This document shows, piece by piece, positions 8,869 to 18,163 of a stretch of DNA of 64,000 nt; position 1 is the first letter of the stretch, and every line of letters starts with the position of its first letter. The position numbers and the translations under genes were made by a program. Source of the stretch: an uncultured Rubripirellula sp. (GTDB lineage: Bacteria; Planctomycetota; Planctomycetia; Pirellulales; Pirellulaceae); assembly GCA_938075415.1 (NCBI GenBank), contig CALJHC010000003.1, forward strand, positions 744,001-808,000. Direction: 5' to 3'. The notes under the pieces are model-generated. The model did no database searches, was not told where the DNA came from, and was given only the letters and a program-made list of their open reading frames with translations.

Positions 8869-10093
8869 AACGATAAGTTTCAAAATACTCACCCCAAGCA
8901 TCACGGATCTGGGCTTCTTGCTCTGGTGGTAATTGATGTTGGTTTGTCTTGTAGGTCCGGTGCTCGTTTTCAACCCACGTTTGGAGAAGAGGTTCAACGG
9001 ACTCAAAATCACCTAAACGCAGCGAACGATAAATTGTTCGAAGCGTCTCCACCGGATCGGCCGTTAAATCCTCATAGCGAATATCAATCACACGACTGCT
9101 ATCAATCGTTTTCCTCTGCTCATGAAAAGCTCGGTACATCCGTTGAAAACATTCAATGACGTAAGACTCGATCCCTCGATGGTTAGGTCGCTGCAGTGCC
9201 TGCACCTCGTCTAAGCCATTCCAAAGTCGGCAGGTGGAGGGATAGAGAGATCGAGGATCTCGAGATATGTGAATGAACTTCGCCTCTGGAAATTCTTTGG
9301 CCAACCAAGCAACTCGCCCCGTATGGGTTGGACTTTTGATGATCAAAGGGCGCTGCGTCGAGGTGCTGACTCCAAGCAAAAATTTGCGCAAAGCTTTCAA
9401 CCAGATTTGAATATCAGCTTCGGAGACATTCTCAAAATCAAGGTAATTGGTATCCACAGGTTCATTATTTGGAAACGCCATTCTTCGATATGGCGAAGGC
9501 AATCCGAGAGTCAACAAAGCAAACTCATCTTCCTGCGGTCGATCCCAGCCAGTTGCCATATTGTCAATCGGCCGCTTACCGGGCAGAAGCCATCCACAGA
9601 ATCTCCTGAAGAACCACTCGGAGATGAGAAAATGATGCGGGGCAAAACACTGGTAAGTGGACGGACTGCTCAGCCGTTCATCTTTAACCATCAGTTCGTG
9701 TAACAAGGTTGTGCCACTGCGCCAGTGCCCAACAATGAACACAGGTGGGCCGTGCATTTCAGCGGTTTCTAACTTACGCGAGAACAACAGACGCTGAATC
9801 AAACCAAGTGCTGCATTGAAAGGCGTAAAGGTCGTGACGCCAAACGCGAGCGGCAATCGAGAGGGATGCACACGAAAACGTGCGGCTTTCAATAATTTGA
9901 ACCAAGTCAGGGGAAGCATTCCGTGCCAAAAGCGCGGTGAATAGAGCGGATAGCTGTGAAATCCACGGTTGGATTTGGCCGCGGGACTGTTATTGACCTT
10001 ATCAACGGAGGCCAGTGAGGCGTCAGAAGGAAGGTGTTGGCTAGTTGAATCAGGTTGATCGTCCCGCGTGTCCGCTGAAGATTTCGCTGCCAT
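8861..10093 (-). CDS. Sulfotransferase family protein
   Basis: PAPS-dependent sulfotransferase-fold protein. The 5'-phosphosulfate-binding loop is FIVGHWRSGTTLLHELM (roughly residue 130) and the 3'-phosphate-binding stretch is FIHISRDPRSLYPST (roughly residue 275). KSPTHTGRVAWLAKEFP, typical of the sulfotransferase_3 group, lies between them. No signal peptide or membrane helix is evident in the polar N-terminus, so it is probably cytoplasmic or peripheral. It is immediately upstream of, and overlaps, the DUF1080 lipoprotein. The acceptor, perhaps a glycan or lipid, cannot be read from the sequence. Confidence 0.88.
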   Translation of the reverse strand: MAAKSSADTRDDQPDSTSQHLPSDASLASVDKVNNSPAAKSNRGFHSYPLYSPRFWHGMLPLTWFKLLKAARFRVHPSRLPLAFGVTTFTPFNAALGLIQRLLFSRKLETAEMHGPPVFIVGHWRSGTTLLHELMVKDERLSSPSTYQCFAPHHFLISEWFFRRFCGWLLPGKRPIDNMATGWDRPQEDEFALLTLGLPSPYRRMAFPNNEPVDTNYLDFENVSEADIQIWLKALRKFLLGVSTSTQRPLIIKSPTHTGRVAWLAKEFPEAKFIHISRDPRSLYPSTCRLWNGLDEVQALQRPNHRGIESYVIECFQRMYRAFHEQRKTIDSSRVIDIRYEDLTADPVETLRTIYRSLRLGDFESVEPLLQTWVENEHRTYKTNQHQLPPEQEAQIRDAWGEYFETYRYG

Positions 10094-10190
10094 TGAACTA
10101 AATCATGTAGGAGTTTTGAAATCGCGTCAGATCACCATCCTTTTGGGAAGGTCAGCGATCACAAACGCGTCATCAGCTCGGGAGGAGAAA

Positions 10191-10223
10191 ATGAAAAGAA
10201 CCAGAAACCGATCAACACTGTAG
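10191..10223 (+). other. Ten-codon ORF with strong Shine-Dalgarno
   Basis: A GGAGGAG sequence at 10181-10187 is followed by AAA and an ATG that opens a ten-residue frame (MKRTRNRSTL) ending in TAG. It lies in the divergent spacer between the sulfotransferase gene and the MazG-like gene, 130 bases before the latter. Most genuine starts in this window have no clear SD, so this one stands out. It may be a leader peptide or a chance match. Confidence 0.25.
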
Positions 10224-10352
10224 TTGACTACCACCGAACCGTGCAGCGGGATATCCTGCCTGTTGCAGTTGGTTCCCGGAATTTCATAATGAATTTACCC
10301 GACAAAATACGTTAAAACACATTTAACCCGCACCAAGTCCCAAAAGATTCGC

Positions 10353-10682
10353 ATGGAAACCTCATCCTCACCGTCCGAAGAACTATCCATCGCGGACCTT
10401 CAGCGTCACATTCGAACCATGTATTTCGAGAAAGATGTTGCTCGCGGGGTCGACGGTACCTTCATGTGGTTAATGGAGGAAATTGGCGAACTTGCAGCCG
10501 CCCTGAGAGGGAACGACCGAGCGAACCTTGCGGAAGAATTTGCGGATGTCATCGCTTGGCTTGCGACAATCGCAAATGTCGCGGACATTGACCTCAATGC
10601 TGCTTTGGTTGCCAAGTATGGCAGCGGTTGCCCCGGATGCGCTCGACTAGAATGTGAGTGTCCCAACTCAGAAAAACCGTAA
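10353..10682 (+). CDS. MazG-like nucleotide pyrophosphohydrolase
   Basis: Small (109 residues) all-alpha NTP pyrophosphatase of the MazG/iMazG type, expected to hydrolyse NTPs or damaged nucleotides to the monophosphate. The metal-binding pattern is visible as EEIGELAAAL followed by EEFADVIAWLATIAN. The C-terminus ends in CPGCARLECEC, a cysteine-rich tail seen in a subset of these proteins. A plain ATG start without an SD. The next gene begins 58 bases downstream, so the two may form an operon with the ABC ATPase. The exact substrate is unknown. Confidence 0.83.
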   Translation: METSSSPSEELSIADLQRHIRTMYFEKDVARGVDGTFMWLMEEIGELAAALRGNDRANLAEEFADVIAWLATIANVADIDLNAALVAKYGSGCPGCARLECECPNSEKP

Positions 10683-10740
10683 CACACAACGAAACTTCTT
10701 CAGCAACGAAAACGTTGCCCAGCCCCAGCCGACACTTGGC

Positions 10741-13029
10741 ATGCACATCAAATTTCGCATCGCAAAATCATTCAATCAGATGAGCAGGATCGACATTGGG
10801 TCTATCTTGCTCACACTGCTATCGATGAGTCTTCCAGCCAGCCTTACCTCAAGTGTGGCGGGAGCGGAAAATAAAAAACAGAAAATCGAAAACAGTAGTG
10901 AATCTACGGATCTTGGTAGCGCAGATTTACTCATCGGTATCGATGGCTTCTATCGCATTGGACGATGGACCGGAATTCGGCATCCCAACGGCAAACCAAT
11001 TAGGTCTGTCAAAACACGTGATGGGGATGGTGTCGAGGTAACATTCAATCAAGCGAGTGACCGAAAAACAAATGAATGGAGCTATGCATTACCAGGCAGT
11101 GAGGCTGCGCCACTGATCGTCGCCACTAAAGATGGTGACGACATCTCAACACGCTTCCCGACCGAGGGTCCTCCGTCAGGTGGACCGGCAATGATTCCGC
11201 TTGAAATGCCTTGGATCGTTGCAATTGGGAACACCCTTGGACTCGATCAGTTGGGTGTCAACGAATTACTCGACCGAGATGCATCCATCGCAGTCTCAAA
11301 CCCCAAGCAGCCAAATTCTCTGCCTGATTCCAGCCTCGGATACGACGGGGTGGACCTGATTGTTTTAGGTGGTAGCAGTGGAAAAATTCTTGCGAACCTG
11401 TCCGATCCTCAGAAAACCGCAATAAAGGATTGGGTCTACACCGGCGGAAAGTTGCTGTTAACGCTAGGTGCTTCAACACCAGAGCTCTTTCAATCGGCAT
11501 CTTGGCTGAAAGAAATCTTGGGAATCGACAAAGTTGAAATCACCAGCTTCGACCCATCCGCAATTGAAACCTACACGTCATCTCAAACACCGTTGAAACC
11601 GTTTGATGGAATCCGACTACCAAGCGATCGGGGAAACATTCTGTTGCTGGGTCGAACGGTGCGAAGGGAAAATACGCCGATTGCGGTGGAGTACAACATT
11701 GGCCTTGGTCGAGTGACTGCAATCTGCGCCGACTTGGACTCACCCATGTTTACGCAATGGCCTGAACGCATGGATTTGCTCACGCAAATCACCGGCGACA
11801 TGCTTCTGCCAAAAACAGATCTGCCAATTCGCAAAAATCGATCAACTGCCTACAACGACCTCGCAGGACAGCTGCGTTCTAGCCTGGACCGTTTTGAAAT
11901 CAAGAATCGGTATAGTTTTTCATTACTTTCTCTGCTCATCCTCGCATTTCTCGCTGCGATCGGCCCCCTGGATTACCTACTCGTCAACCGATTGATTGGA
12001 AAGCCGATGTTGGGATGGCTCTCGTTTCCAATCACAGCCATTGGATTGAGTGCACTGCTGGCATACGAAGCGAGACCGCTACCCTTGCAAGCTTCATTGA
12101 ATGCCGGCCCAAAAAAACCGATGTCGGCAAGTAATGAAAATCCGTTGCCTGATTTTGTAAAACAACAGTGGAACCGACTGGAAGTAGTCGATATCGATAC
12201 CACGATCCAACTAGGCGTGAGTCGCTCGATTCATTACCTCTACTCGCATGACGCCATCCTGTCTGATCTCTCTGTCACTGACAATCGACTCCTTGAAATC
12301 ATCAACGAGCAAACCAAACAAAGCATCACGTCTGCTTTTGGATATCCCGGTCAATCTTTTGGTGGAATCCAGATTGCCATTGAAGACAGTCGCCTACCTG
12401 AATATGAAATCCAATTCAAGGAAGCTGAATCCTCCATACTTGGCATGCCGTTAGCATCCCGAAGCAGCAAAGGTTTCTTCAATAAAACCATTTTCCAACC
12501 GAGGTTAATGCAAACCAAGAGTGTCAACCGTCGACCGGGAAGTGAACTTCTGCAAGGTGAATTAGTCAATCCTCTCGACGTCGACATTCTGGATGGCATG
12601 TTGATCTACCGAAACTGGACCTATCTACTGCCAACACGCTTACCAGCTGGAAGTCGGATTGCATCGCTTGATTCGCTGCGACAAAAAAACTTTCGATGGC
12701 AACTATCACGACAGAAAGCACTCAAGAGCTCAACGAAAACATCGGCATGGAATCCTGCTGACAACTCTAACATCGAGCGGATCTCCGAGATGATCCTTTT
12801 CCATGAAGCCGCGGGAGGTTCGAGGTACACAAATCTACTTCACGGGCCACTCTCCGCCCTCGATCTCTCGCACGTCCTATCAGAGGATCGATGCATTTTA
12901 TTTGGCCGTGTCGCGGAAGCAGCAACTTCCATTAACATCGCTTCAGAGAACCAAACCGAAACGCCCGGCAAACGCCAGACCTACCTACGAGTCATCTTGC
13001 CGGTGGTCGATAATTCAAAACAGCGATGA
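10741..13029 (+). CDS. Large membrane protein with GATase-like extracytoplasmic region
   Basis: About 762 residues. An N-terminal hydrophobic stretch (ILLTLLSMSLPASLTSSVAGA) looks like a signal peptide. The next 300 residues contain DLIVLGGSSGKILANL, WVYTGGKLLLTLG and GRVTAICADLDSP, which resemble the glutamine-amidotransferase-like fold found in GldG-type ABC accessory proteins; no catalytic triad is obvious. Two adjacent transmembrane helices follow (SLLSLLILAFLAAIGPLDYLL and MLGWLSFPITAIGLSALLAY), then about 270 mostly polar residues. The start could also be the ATG at 10780. It precedes an ABC ATPase by 76 bases, implying a joint function. No precise role is recognised. Confidence 0.75.
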   Translation: MHIKFRIAKSFNQMSRIDIGSILLTLLSMSLPASLTSSVAGAENKKQKIENSSESTDLGSADLLIGIDGFYRIGRWTGIRHPNGKPIRSVKTRDGDGVEVTFNQASDRKTNEWSYALPGSEAAPLIVATKDGDDISTRFPTEGPPSGGPAMIPLEMPWIVAIGNTLGLDQLGVNELLDRDASIAVSNPKQPNSLPDSSLGYDGVDLIVLGGSSGKILANLSDPQKTAIKDWVYTGGKLLLTLGASTPELFQSASWLKEILGIDKVEITSFDPSAIETYTSSQTPLKPFDGIRLPSDRGNILLLGRTVRRENTPIAVEYNIGLGRVTAICADLDSPMFTQWPERMDLLTQITGDMLLPKTDLPIRKNRSTAYNDLAGQLRSSLDRFEIKNRYSFSLLSLLILAFLAAIGPLDYLLVNRLIGKPMLGWLSFPITAIGLSALLAYEARPLPLQASLNAGPKKPMSASNENPLPDFVKQQWNRLEVVDIDTTIQLGVSRSIHYLYSHDAILSDLSVTDNRLLEIINEQTKQSITSAFGYPGQSFGGIQIAIEDSRLPEYEIQFKEAESSILGMPLASRSSKGFFNKTIFQPRLMQTKSVNRRPGSELLQGELVNPLDVDILDGMLIYRNWTYLLPTRLPAGSRIASLDSLRQKNFRWQLSRQKALKSSTKTSAWNPADNSNIERISEMILFHEAAGGSRYTNLLHGPLSALDLSHVLSEDRCILFGRVAEAATSINIASENQTETPGKRQTYLRVILPVVDNSKQR

Positions 13030-13105
13030 GATAAAGCTGTCGATTTCTCGCAATCCGGTGATAAACTCAGTCCGATCGTCCCTCACTCCTTACCGCAGAA
13101 CTGTC

Positions 13106-14044
13106 GTGATCAAGACCGCTGACCTAACGAAAAAGTATGGTGACGCTTACGCTATCAAGGGGATTGACCTCAATCTGAATTCGGGTGACCTCTTCGGTTT
13201 CATTGGACCAAACGGGGCGGGAAAAACCACGACCATGCGGATCATTGCGACCTTGCTCGAACCAACGTGGGGCGAAGCATACGTCTGTGACCATAGTGTT
13301 CACACGGCACCAAAAGAAATTCGACGATTAGTGGGCTACATGCCAGACTTCTTCGGAGTCTACGAGGATATGACCGTCGTTGAGTACCTAGAATTCTTCG
13401 CTGCTTCTTATCGAATCACTGGACAGGCACGACGACTGCGCGTCAATGAAATGCTGGAGGTCGTTGACCTTGACTTCAAGCGTGACGCCTTCGCAAACAC
13501 GCTTTCACGGGGCCAGACGCAACGACTTGGCCTGGCAAGAACACTGCTTCACGATCCGCAGGTCCTACTGCTGGATGAGCCGCTGTCGGGTCTTGACCCC
13601 AGAGCCCGAATCGAAATGCGAAACCTTCTTCGCAAGCTCGGGGAAATGGGAAAGACGATCATTGTTAGCAGCCACATCCTTCCCGAATTAGCAGACGTTT
13701 GCAATAAAATTGGAATCATCGACAAAGGCGAGTTAAAACAGAACGCTACGAAGGCAGAGGTCATCCGAATGGTTCGAGAACACCTCGTTCTTGTTATTGA
13801 ACCGAATTCCAGTGATGACCTGACAAAAATCATATCGATTCTGGATCAGCATACCGCTGTCCAAGGCTGCGAACTTGGTGACAACTCTGTTCGCGTCGTG
13901 ATGAACAAGGAAGTGGAGGACTATAGCGATCTTCCCAAAACCCTGATGGATCAGGGCGTCTATCTCAAACAGTTCTACGAAGAAGAACTGGATCTTGAAA
14001 GCGCCTTCATGGCCCTCACAAAAGGGACCAGTAATCGGATGTAA
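13106..14044 (+). CDS. ABC transporter ATP-binding protein
   Basis: Single nucleotide-binding domain of an ABC-2/GldA-like exporter type. Walker A is GPNGAGKTTT, the signature is LSRGQTQRL, Walker B is VLLLDEPLSG and the switch histidine is in IVSSHILPEL. About 80 residues of accessory domain follow. The GTG at 13106 gives a start just before the first strand (IKTADLTKKYG); longer starts reach back into the upstream gene in another frame and are unlikely. No permease gene follows: the next gene, holA, is convergent. Its likely partner is the membrane protein upstream. Confidence 0.9.
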   Translation: MIKTADLTKKYGDAYAIKGIDLNLNSGDLFGFIGPNGAGKTTTMRIIATLLEPTWGEAYVCDHSVHTAPKEIRRLVGYMPDFFGVYEDMTVVEYLEFFAASYRITGQARRLRVNEMLEVVDLDFKRDAFANTLSRGQTQRLGLARTLLHDPQVLLLDEPLSGLDPRARIEMRNLLRKLGEMGKTIIVSSHILPELADVCNKIGIIDKGELKQNATKAEVIRMVREHLVLVIEPNSSDDLTKIISILDQHTAVQGCELGDNSVRVVMNKEVEDYSDLPKTLMDQGVYLKQFYEEELDLESAFMALTKGTSNRM

Positions 14045-14128
14045 ACCGAAGACAAACTCTAACCAACATCTTCGTCTTTATGGTCTTCGGAAAACTTTAA
14101 CACTCACCATCAATCGCATCCATCAATC

Positions 14129-14177
14129 GCCAGTGGCAATCACCGACATTTTGATGGTGTGGAAAGTCAGCACTGGC
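14129..14177. other. Inverted repeat between convergent genes
   Basis: GCCAGTG at 14129-14135 pairs with CACTGGC at 14171-14177, and an inner CACC/GGTG pair is nested inside. It lies between the convergent ABC ATPase and holA genes. There is no T-run after either arm, so it is at best a weak terminator. Confidence 0.3.
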
Positions 14178-14192
14178 AAATCAATTGTGGAA

Positions 14193-15233
14193 CTAAGTCT
14201 CCGATTTACATAATCGGACAACTAGGTTCTCTAGCAGAAAACGGTCTGCCCCCGCCTTGCTATGCGTCCCTTTTAATCTCAAATCCGCATCAAGTAACCA
14301 ACCAAGAAAATGCTTGGCTCGTTCGCGACCGATCCCCTTCAACTGTGCTTTCGCACGCTGTATCTCATGATTGCGAAAACCAGCATTTCCCAAGGCATCC
14401 TCCAAACGGAAATTGCGTCCCATTCTTTCCCAGTGCAAGAATAACGCGGTCGCCATTCCCAAGCGTCTCAGAGACCACGCAATTTGCGGCAACAACGCGA
14501 TGGGTGGCTGCCCACCACTCATCAATTTATCCAATTGTCTCAGTGCTTCTGATGCATCACCCGAAGCAATTGCCTCGTTGATCTCCCAGACGGTTTTCCC
14601 TTGCCAACCCGTGACCACTTCTCTGACTAAACTTTCATCAAGCTTATCACCGGGATCTCGGTATAAAGCCAATTTTGCAATTTCCGAATCGAGCATCCCC
14701 AATTCTTCACCGAGCAATTCGACCAAAGCATCCGCCGCTCCTTTGGTCACTTTGACATGATGACGATTGGCAAGATAACCGCAGATGAACTTTTGTCTCA
14801 TCGCGTTGGTGACACCACGTTTCTTATCAACAGCACCGTGGCAACTCACCAACAGATGGTGACTGTTAATCGATCGGTACAACCGAGTATTGGACGCAAG
14901 TGACTCAAATTCAAGAATCAATCGACTTGCTGATCTTGGCTCTGCCACATAATCCTCAACCTCTGAGCGGTGGCCACTCAAAAAAGGATCGGCATCACGA
15001 ATGACAATCGTCTTCTTGCCCTCTCCAAAATCAAAGAGAGAAGCTGTCGAAAGCTCATCCTTCAGATCAGACCACTGAGCCACATCTCCACTAACCTGCA
15101 TCAGATCACCGCAGGAAGTCATTCGTTTCAGGACCCAAGACCGCAAGGCAGTATCGCCACCAAAAATGGCGATAACATCGGGGTAGTTTTCTTCCCCTTG
15201 GTCGAGCAATTCGAAAGCATGAATCATGGTCAT
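14193..15233 (-). CDS. holA: DNA polymerase III subunit delta
   Basis: Clamp-loader subunit that opens the beta sliding clamp. The 346-residue protein has the family layout: an N-terminal AAA-like domain without a working P-loop (IAIFGGDTALRSWVLKRM), a middle region with LELLGEELGMLDSEIAKLALY (residue about 175), and a helical collar domain with LMSGGQPPIALLPQIAWSLR. It also carries the KVTKGAADALVELLGE stretch typical of HolA. Start ATG at 15233; a second ATG follows two codons later. Convergent with the ABC ATPase gene. Sequence similarity in this family is low, so the call rests on the combined pattern. Confidence 0.87.
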   Translation of the reverse strand: MTMIHAFELLDQGEENYPDVIAIFGGDTALRSWVLKRMTSCGDLMQVSGDVAQWSDLKDELSTASLFDFGEGKKTIVIRDADPFLSGHRSEVEDYVAEPRSASRLILEFESLASNTRLYRSINSHHLLVSCHGAVDKKRGVTNAMRQKFICGYLANRHHVKVTKGAADALVELLGEELGMLDSEIAKLALYRDPGDKLDESLVREVVTGWQGKTVWEINEAIASGDASEALRQLDKLMSGGQPPIALLPQIAWSLRRLGMATALFLHWERMGRNFRLEDALGNAGFRNHEIQRAKAQLKGIGRERAKHFLGWLLDADLRLKGTHSKAGADRFLLENLVVRLCKSET

Positions 15234-15549
15234 AGCATCAAATTACCAAGCCCGGCGAGAACAAGCGAGCGGTGATTCGTCCGAGCTCACCAATCCTTCA
15301 CCAACACTCGCGCAAGCTGGCAATTGAAAAGTGAACGGAATGGCTGGTGCAAATCACCCAGCTCAGGATCCAATAATCCTGCAGACCTCCTAAGAAAGTC
15401 GCATGGATCAAGCAAACCGCACTTCGAGAGACACGCTGGTTGCCGCAGAACGGATAAACGCGAGCGTCGTGACATCTCGACTTCGAATTCTCAAGGGGTT
15501 TTAATACCCATCATGAGCTCCTCATCTCATCGCTCTAACCATGAACGAT
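15234..15549. other. Spacer between holA and secreted-protein gene
   Basis: About 316 bases upstream of holA. A 62-codon arginine-rich minus-strand frame (15287-15475) is present but resembles nothing and is not called. No terminator or RNA gene is recognised. Confidence 0.4.
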
Positions 15550-17967
15550 TCAGAATTGATCGCGATTTAGGCCTGCTGTGACACCCGCGTTCTCTGGCGT
15601 TAGGGATTCGTTTGACGAGAGAGGCTTGAACCCTCGGATCTTTGCTCTTGGAGCAAGTCCCTGAGTGTTAATAGGCTGATCAAGCAGATAGAAACCGTGA
15701 TTGCCCGCCTCGTCCGTTGCATCAATCCTCAAATAAAGTTGACGTGGAAGATTAGGGTCGGCAGCCCAAATGTATTGACCCTCATTTCGTAAACCAGCTG
15801 CAATGGTGGTCCAAGGTCCCTGGAGCGATTCACTGAAAGCGATTGTGATTGGACGCGACGGCAGATTTTTATCATCGCATTGGTAGCTGATTATCAGCGA
15901 ACCAACTCGACTGCCCTCGCCGTATCGAGCCCCAGTGATTCGAACTTCTGGGATATCGGTATCAACCACAATCACAATATCAGGCGATTCACCTGGTAAT
16001 GGCCGAGGACTAGCCAAACCGTTTCGCCCCACAACACAAATTCTAAACCCAAAGATACCCGCCTCTTGTGTCTCAATATCAAAAGGAGTCTGCCGATCGG
16101 GATCGCTGCCCCACAACTCCCAGCTTTGACCACCATTGGTCGTCCCATAAAGCTCGATTGACTCCGCACCCTGCATACCGACAGCCTCCAGTTCGTAATC
16201 CAAACTGAAGCGTTTTCCCTTGCTGAATCGAACCGGCAACCTGGCCATCATTGCTTCCATCGAATCAGTCCGAATTCCGGTATCATCCAAAGAATTACGA
16301 TTTGATTCGTAGGCGGGCTGATCCTCTGCAACATCAGTACTGTTTTCCTCATTCGAAGCTACCTCTGTCTGCTGCAGCAGGGGTAGGACACTCGAGGATT
16401 CCTCAATCGGCCTCATTGCTTCGGCAGGTGTTTCAGGACGTCGGTCGGATGGAGTCTGTTGATTGGCAGCAGCGCCATTACCTCCTAATAACACGGGCGC
16501 GGTTTCTGGGACAATCTCCCCCGAATTCGAAATTCCACTTGTCTGCTGCTTCATTACCTGGAAAGACGGCGACTGGGCTGGTCCGTTGAGCTGGAATCCC
16601 TCACTGATTTCAGCGGGCGAGGCTGGAGGAGGCAGTAAATCTTTTGGACCGGCGGTCAGTCGTGATGGGACTGCATTACCACCTAACAAACTCGGTGGTG
16701 TTGCAGGAACCGTTAGTGAATTTGAATAGGTTTGCCGTGGCGGAAATTCACTTTGAGAGGAAGCACCAAACAATTTCTCAAATAATGAAATGGGACGTCG
16801 GGGTTGATTGCCCAGCTGCGCGATACTGATCAAGGGAGAGTCTGCAACTGCTGCACCCGTTGAATTTGGGTCCAGTGACTCCGCATTGACGAAGCTTTGG
16901 CCGATCAAGGCAGTGGATTCAATTGATTTGACTTCGCCAGCGGTTGTTTGACCGGCGTTCGCCTCGAGAAGCCTGGCCTTATCCTGCCTCGTGAGATCAG
17001 ACTCTCCCTCAACAAGATCCGTTATCGTGTTCCAATCGCTTTGTGTTGGATCGTTTGAAGACTCCGGGATTTCGGCTTTCAACTCATCTGATTTGTCTTC
17101 TGCTAAAACCCGCTCGGGTGCTTGACCTGAAATCACTGCAGTCTTTTGTTCCAAACGAAGAGGAACCAACATGGACTGATCACCTTTTGTTTGGTTGAAG
17201 TCCACGACGGATGCTTTCACTGCGGCCGCAAGTCTTGGACGTCGCACCTGACGGGTCTGCTGAGCGACATTGCCAGCGGCATCAGTAACGCTCAGCTCAA
17301 CGGATACTTGCTGCCAATCACTCGACCCATCGGGTTGAAAACTCAGTCCACCCAAGGGTCCAGCTAAATCAACCTCCGCTGCGATCCACTCTGGCGAAGA
17401 ATCTGTCGCATAACGCAATTTGAACGCTGTGAGATCTGAATCATCTTCAACTGAATATTCAACGGAAATGACTCCATCGGCCTCAGCCTCGGCTCGCAGT
17501 GATATTTTTGGCTTTGTCGTGTCGATGACTACCTTCAGTTGCGGCTCAATCGGGGTACCTGGATACTCCAATCCGTTCTCATCGATGGTCCTCGTCGAAA
17601 ACCAATATTCACCATCACTCTTGGCCTCAAATTCAAACTTCTGCTTAGAGTTGCTGAGAGTTTGACTGTCGTAAAGGCTCCATGGCTGATCGGAACCCAG
17701 TGCCACGTAAAGTCGCACTTCCGCGGGCTTCAAGCCGGCTTCATCAATTGAGAAAGGAATTGAGAAAAACCTAGAACCCAGCAAAAACCCTCGAGACTTT
17801 GGCTGTTCCTCGCTGGTTTTTGGCGGGTGAGGGACGTTGGTGCCCCCAGCCGACTTTTCCGCTCCCAAACGTTTCGAAGACTTGGAGACCTCGACAGCCA
17901 AGGCATTCTGCATCAGCATGGAGAAGGCGACCAATGCGATTGAAAACAAGTTTGTTTTCCGTTTCAT
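15550..17967 (-). CDS. Secreted protein with duplicated beta-sandwich modules
   Basis: About 805 residues, exported: the ATG at 17967 begins a clean signal peptide (basic KRK, hydrophobic core, then QNALA before VEVSK). An upstream ATG at 18057 would put 30 polar residues in front of it and is less likely. The mature protein has an N-terminal part of two Ig/fibronectin-like units (ending about residue 250), a long Pro/Ser/Gln-rich linker, and a C-terminal part that repeats the same architecture: a sheet with ENGLEYPG / RNGLASPR, then VIDTTKPKISL / VVDTDIPEVRI. No catalytic motif is seen. It may bind cell-surface material; the function is unknown. Divergent from mnmG. Confidence 0.75.
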   Translation of the reverse strand: MKRKTNLFSIALVAFSMLMQNALAVEVSKSSKRLGAEKSAGGTNVPHPPKTSEEQPKSRGFLLGSRFFSIPFSIDEAGLKPAEVRLYVALGSDQPWSLYDSQTLSNSKQKFEFEAKSDGEYWFSTRTIDENGLEYPGTPIEPQLKVVIDTTKPKISLRAEAEADGVISVEYSVEDDSDLTAFKLRYATDSSPEWIAAEVDLAGPLGGLSFQPDGSSDWQQVSVELSVTDAAGNVAQQTRQVRRPRLAAAVKASVVDFNQTKGDQSMLVPLRLEQKTAVISGQAPERVLAEDKSDELKAEIPESSNDPTQSDWNTITDLVEGESDLTRQDKARLLEANAGQTTAGEVKSIESTALIGQSFVNAESLDPNSTGAAVADSPLISIAQLGNQPRRPISLFEKLFGASSQSEFPPRQTYSNSLTVPATPPSLLGGNAVPSRLTAGPKDLLPPPASPAEISEGFQLNGPAQSPSFQVMKQQTSGISNSGEIVPETAPVLLGGNGAAANQQTPSDRRPETPAEAMRPIEESSSVLPLLQQTEVASNEENSTDVAEDQPAYESNRNSLDDTGIRTDSMEAMMARLPVRFSKGKRFSLDYELEAVGMQGAESIELYGTTNGGQSWELWGSDPDRQTPFDIETQEAGIFGFRICVVGRNGLASPRPLPGESPDIVIVVDTDIPEVRITGARYGEGSRVGSLIISYQCDDKNLPSRPITIAFSESLQGPWTTIAAGLRNEGQYIWAADPNLPRQLYLRIDATDEAGNHGFYLLDQPINTQGLAPRAKIRGFKPLSSNESLTPENAGVTAGLNRDQF

Positions 17968-18163
17968 AGCATCGCCATGCAAAAGAGTTTCGGAATTTGG
18001 AAAAATTCTCGGTAAGCCGACCCACACTTGTTCGGCTTCGACGTTTCCAAGTTCCATCGTTAGGTTTTCTGCAATTGCTCAGGGATTCCTCACCCAGAGG
18101 ACCCTGCAATCATCGTGATCGTCCCAGTCGTCAATTCTTATCGCTAGCATTCTCCGAAACCGA

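Noticed and set aside
15287..15475. 62-codon arginine-rich minus-strand ORF upstream of holA
   Set aside because: No homology, no clear start signal, and its composition suggests a chance frame.
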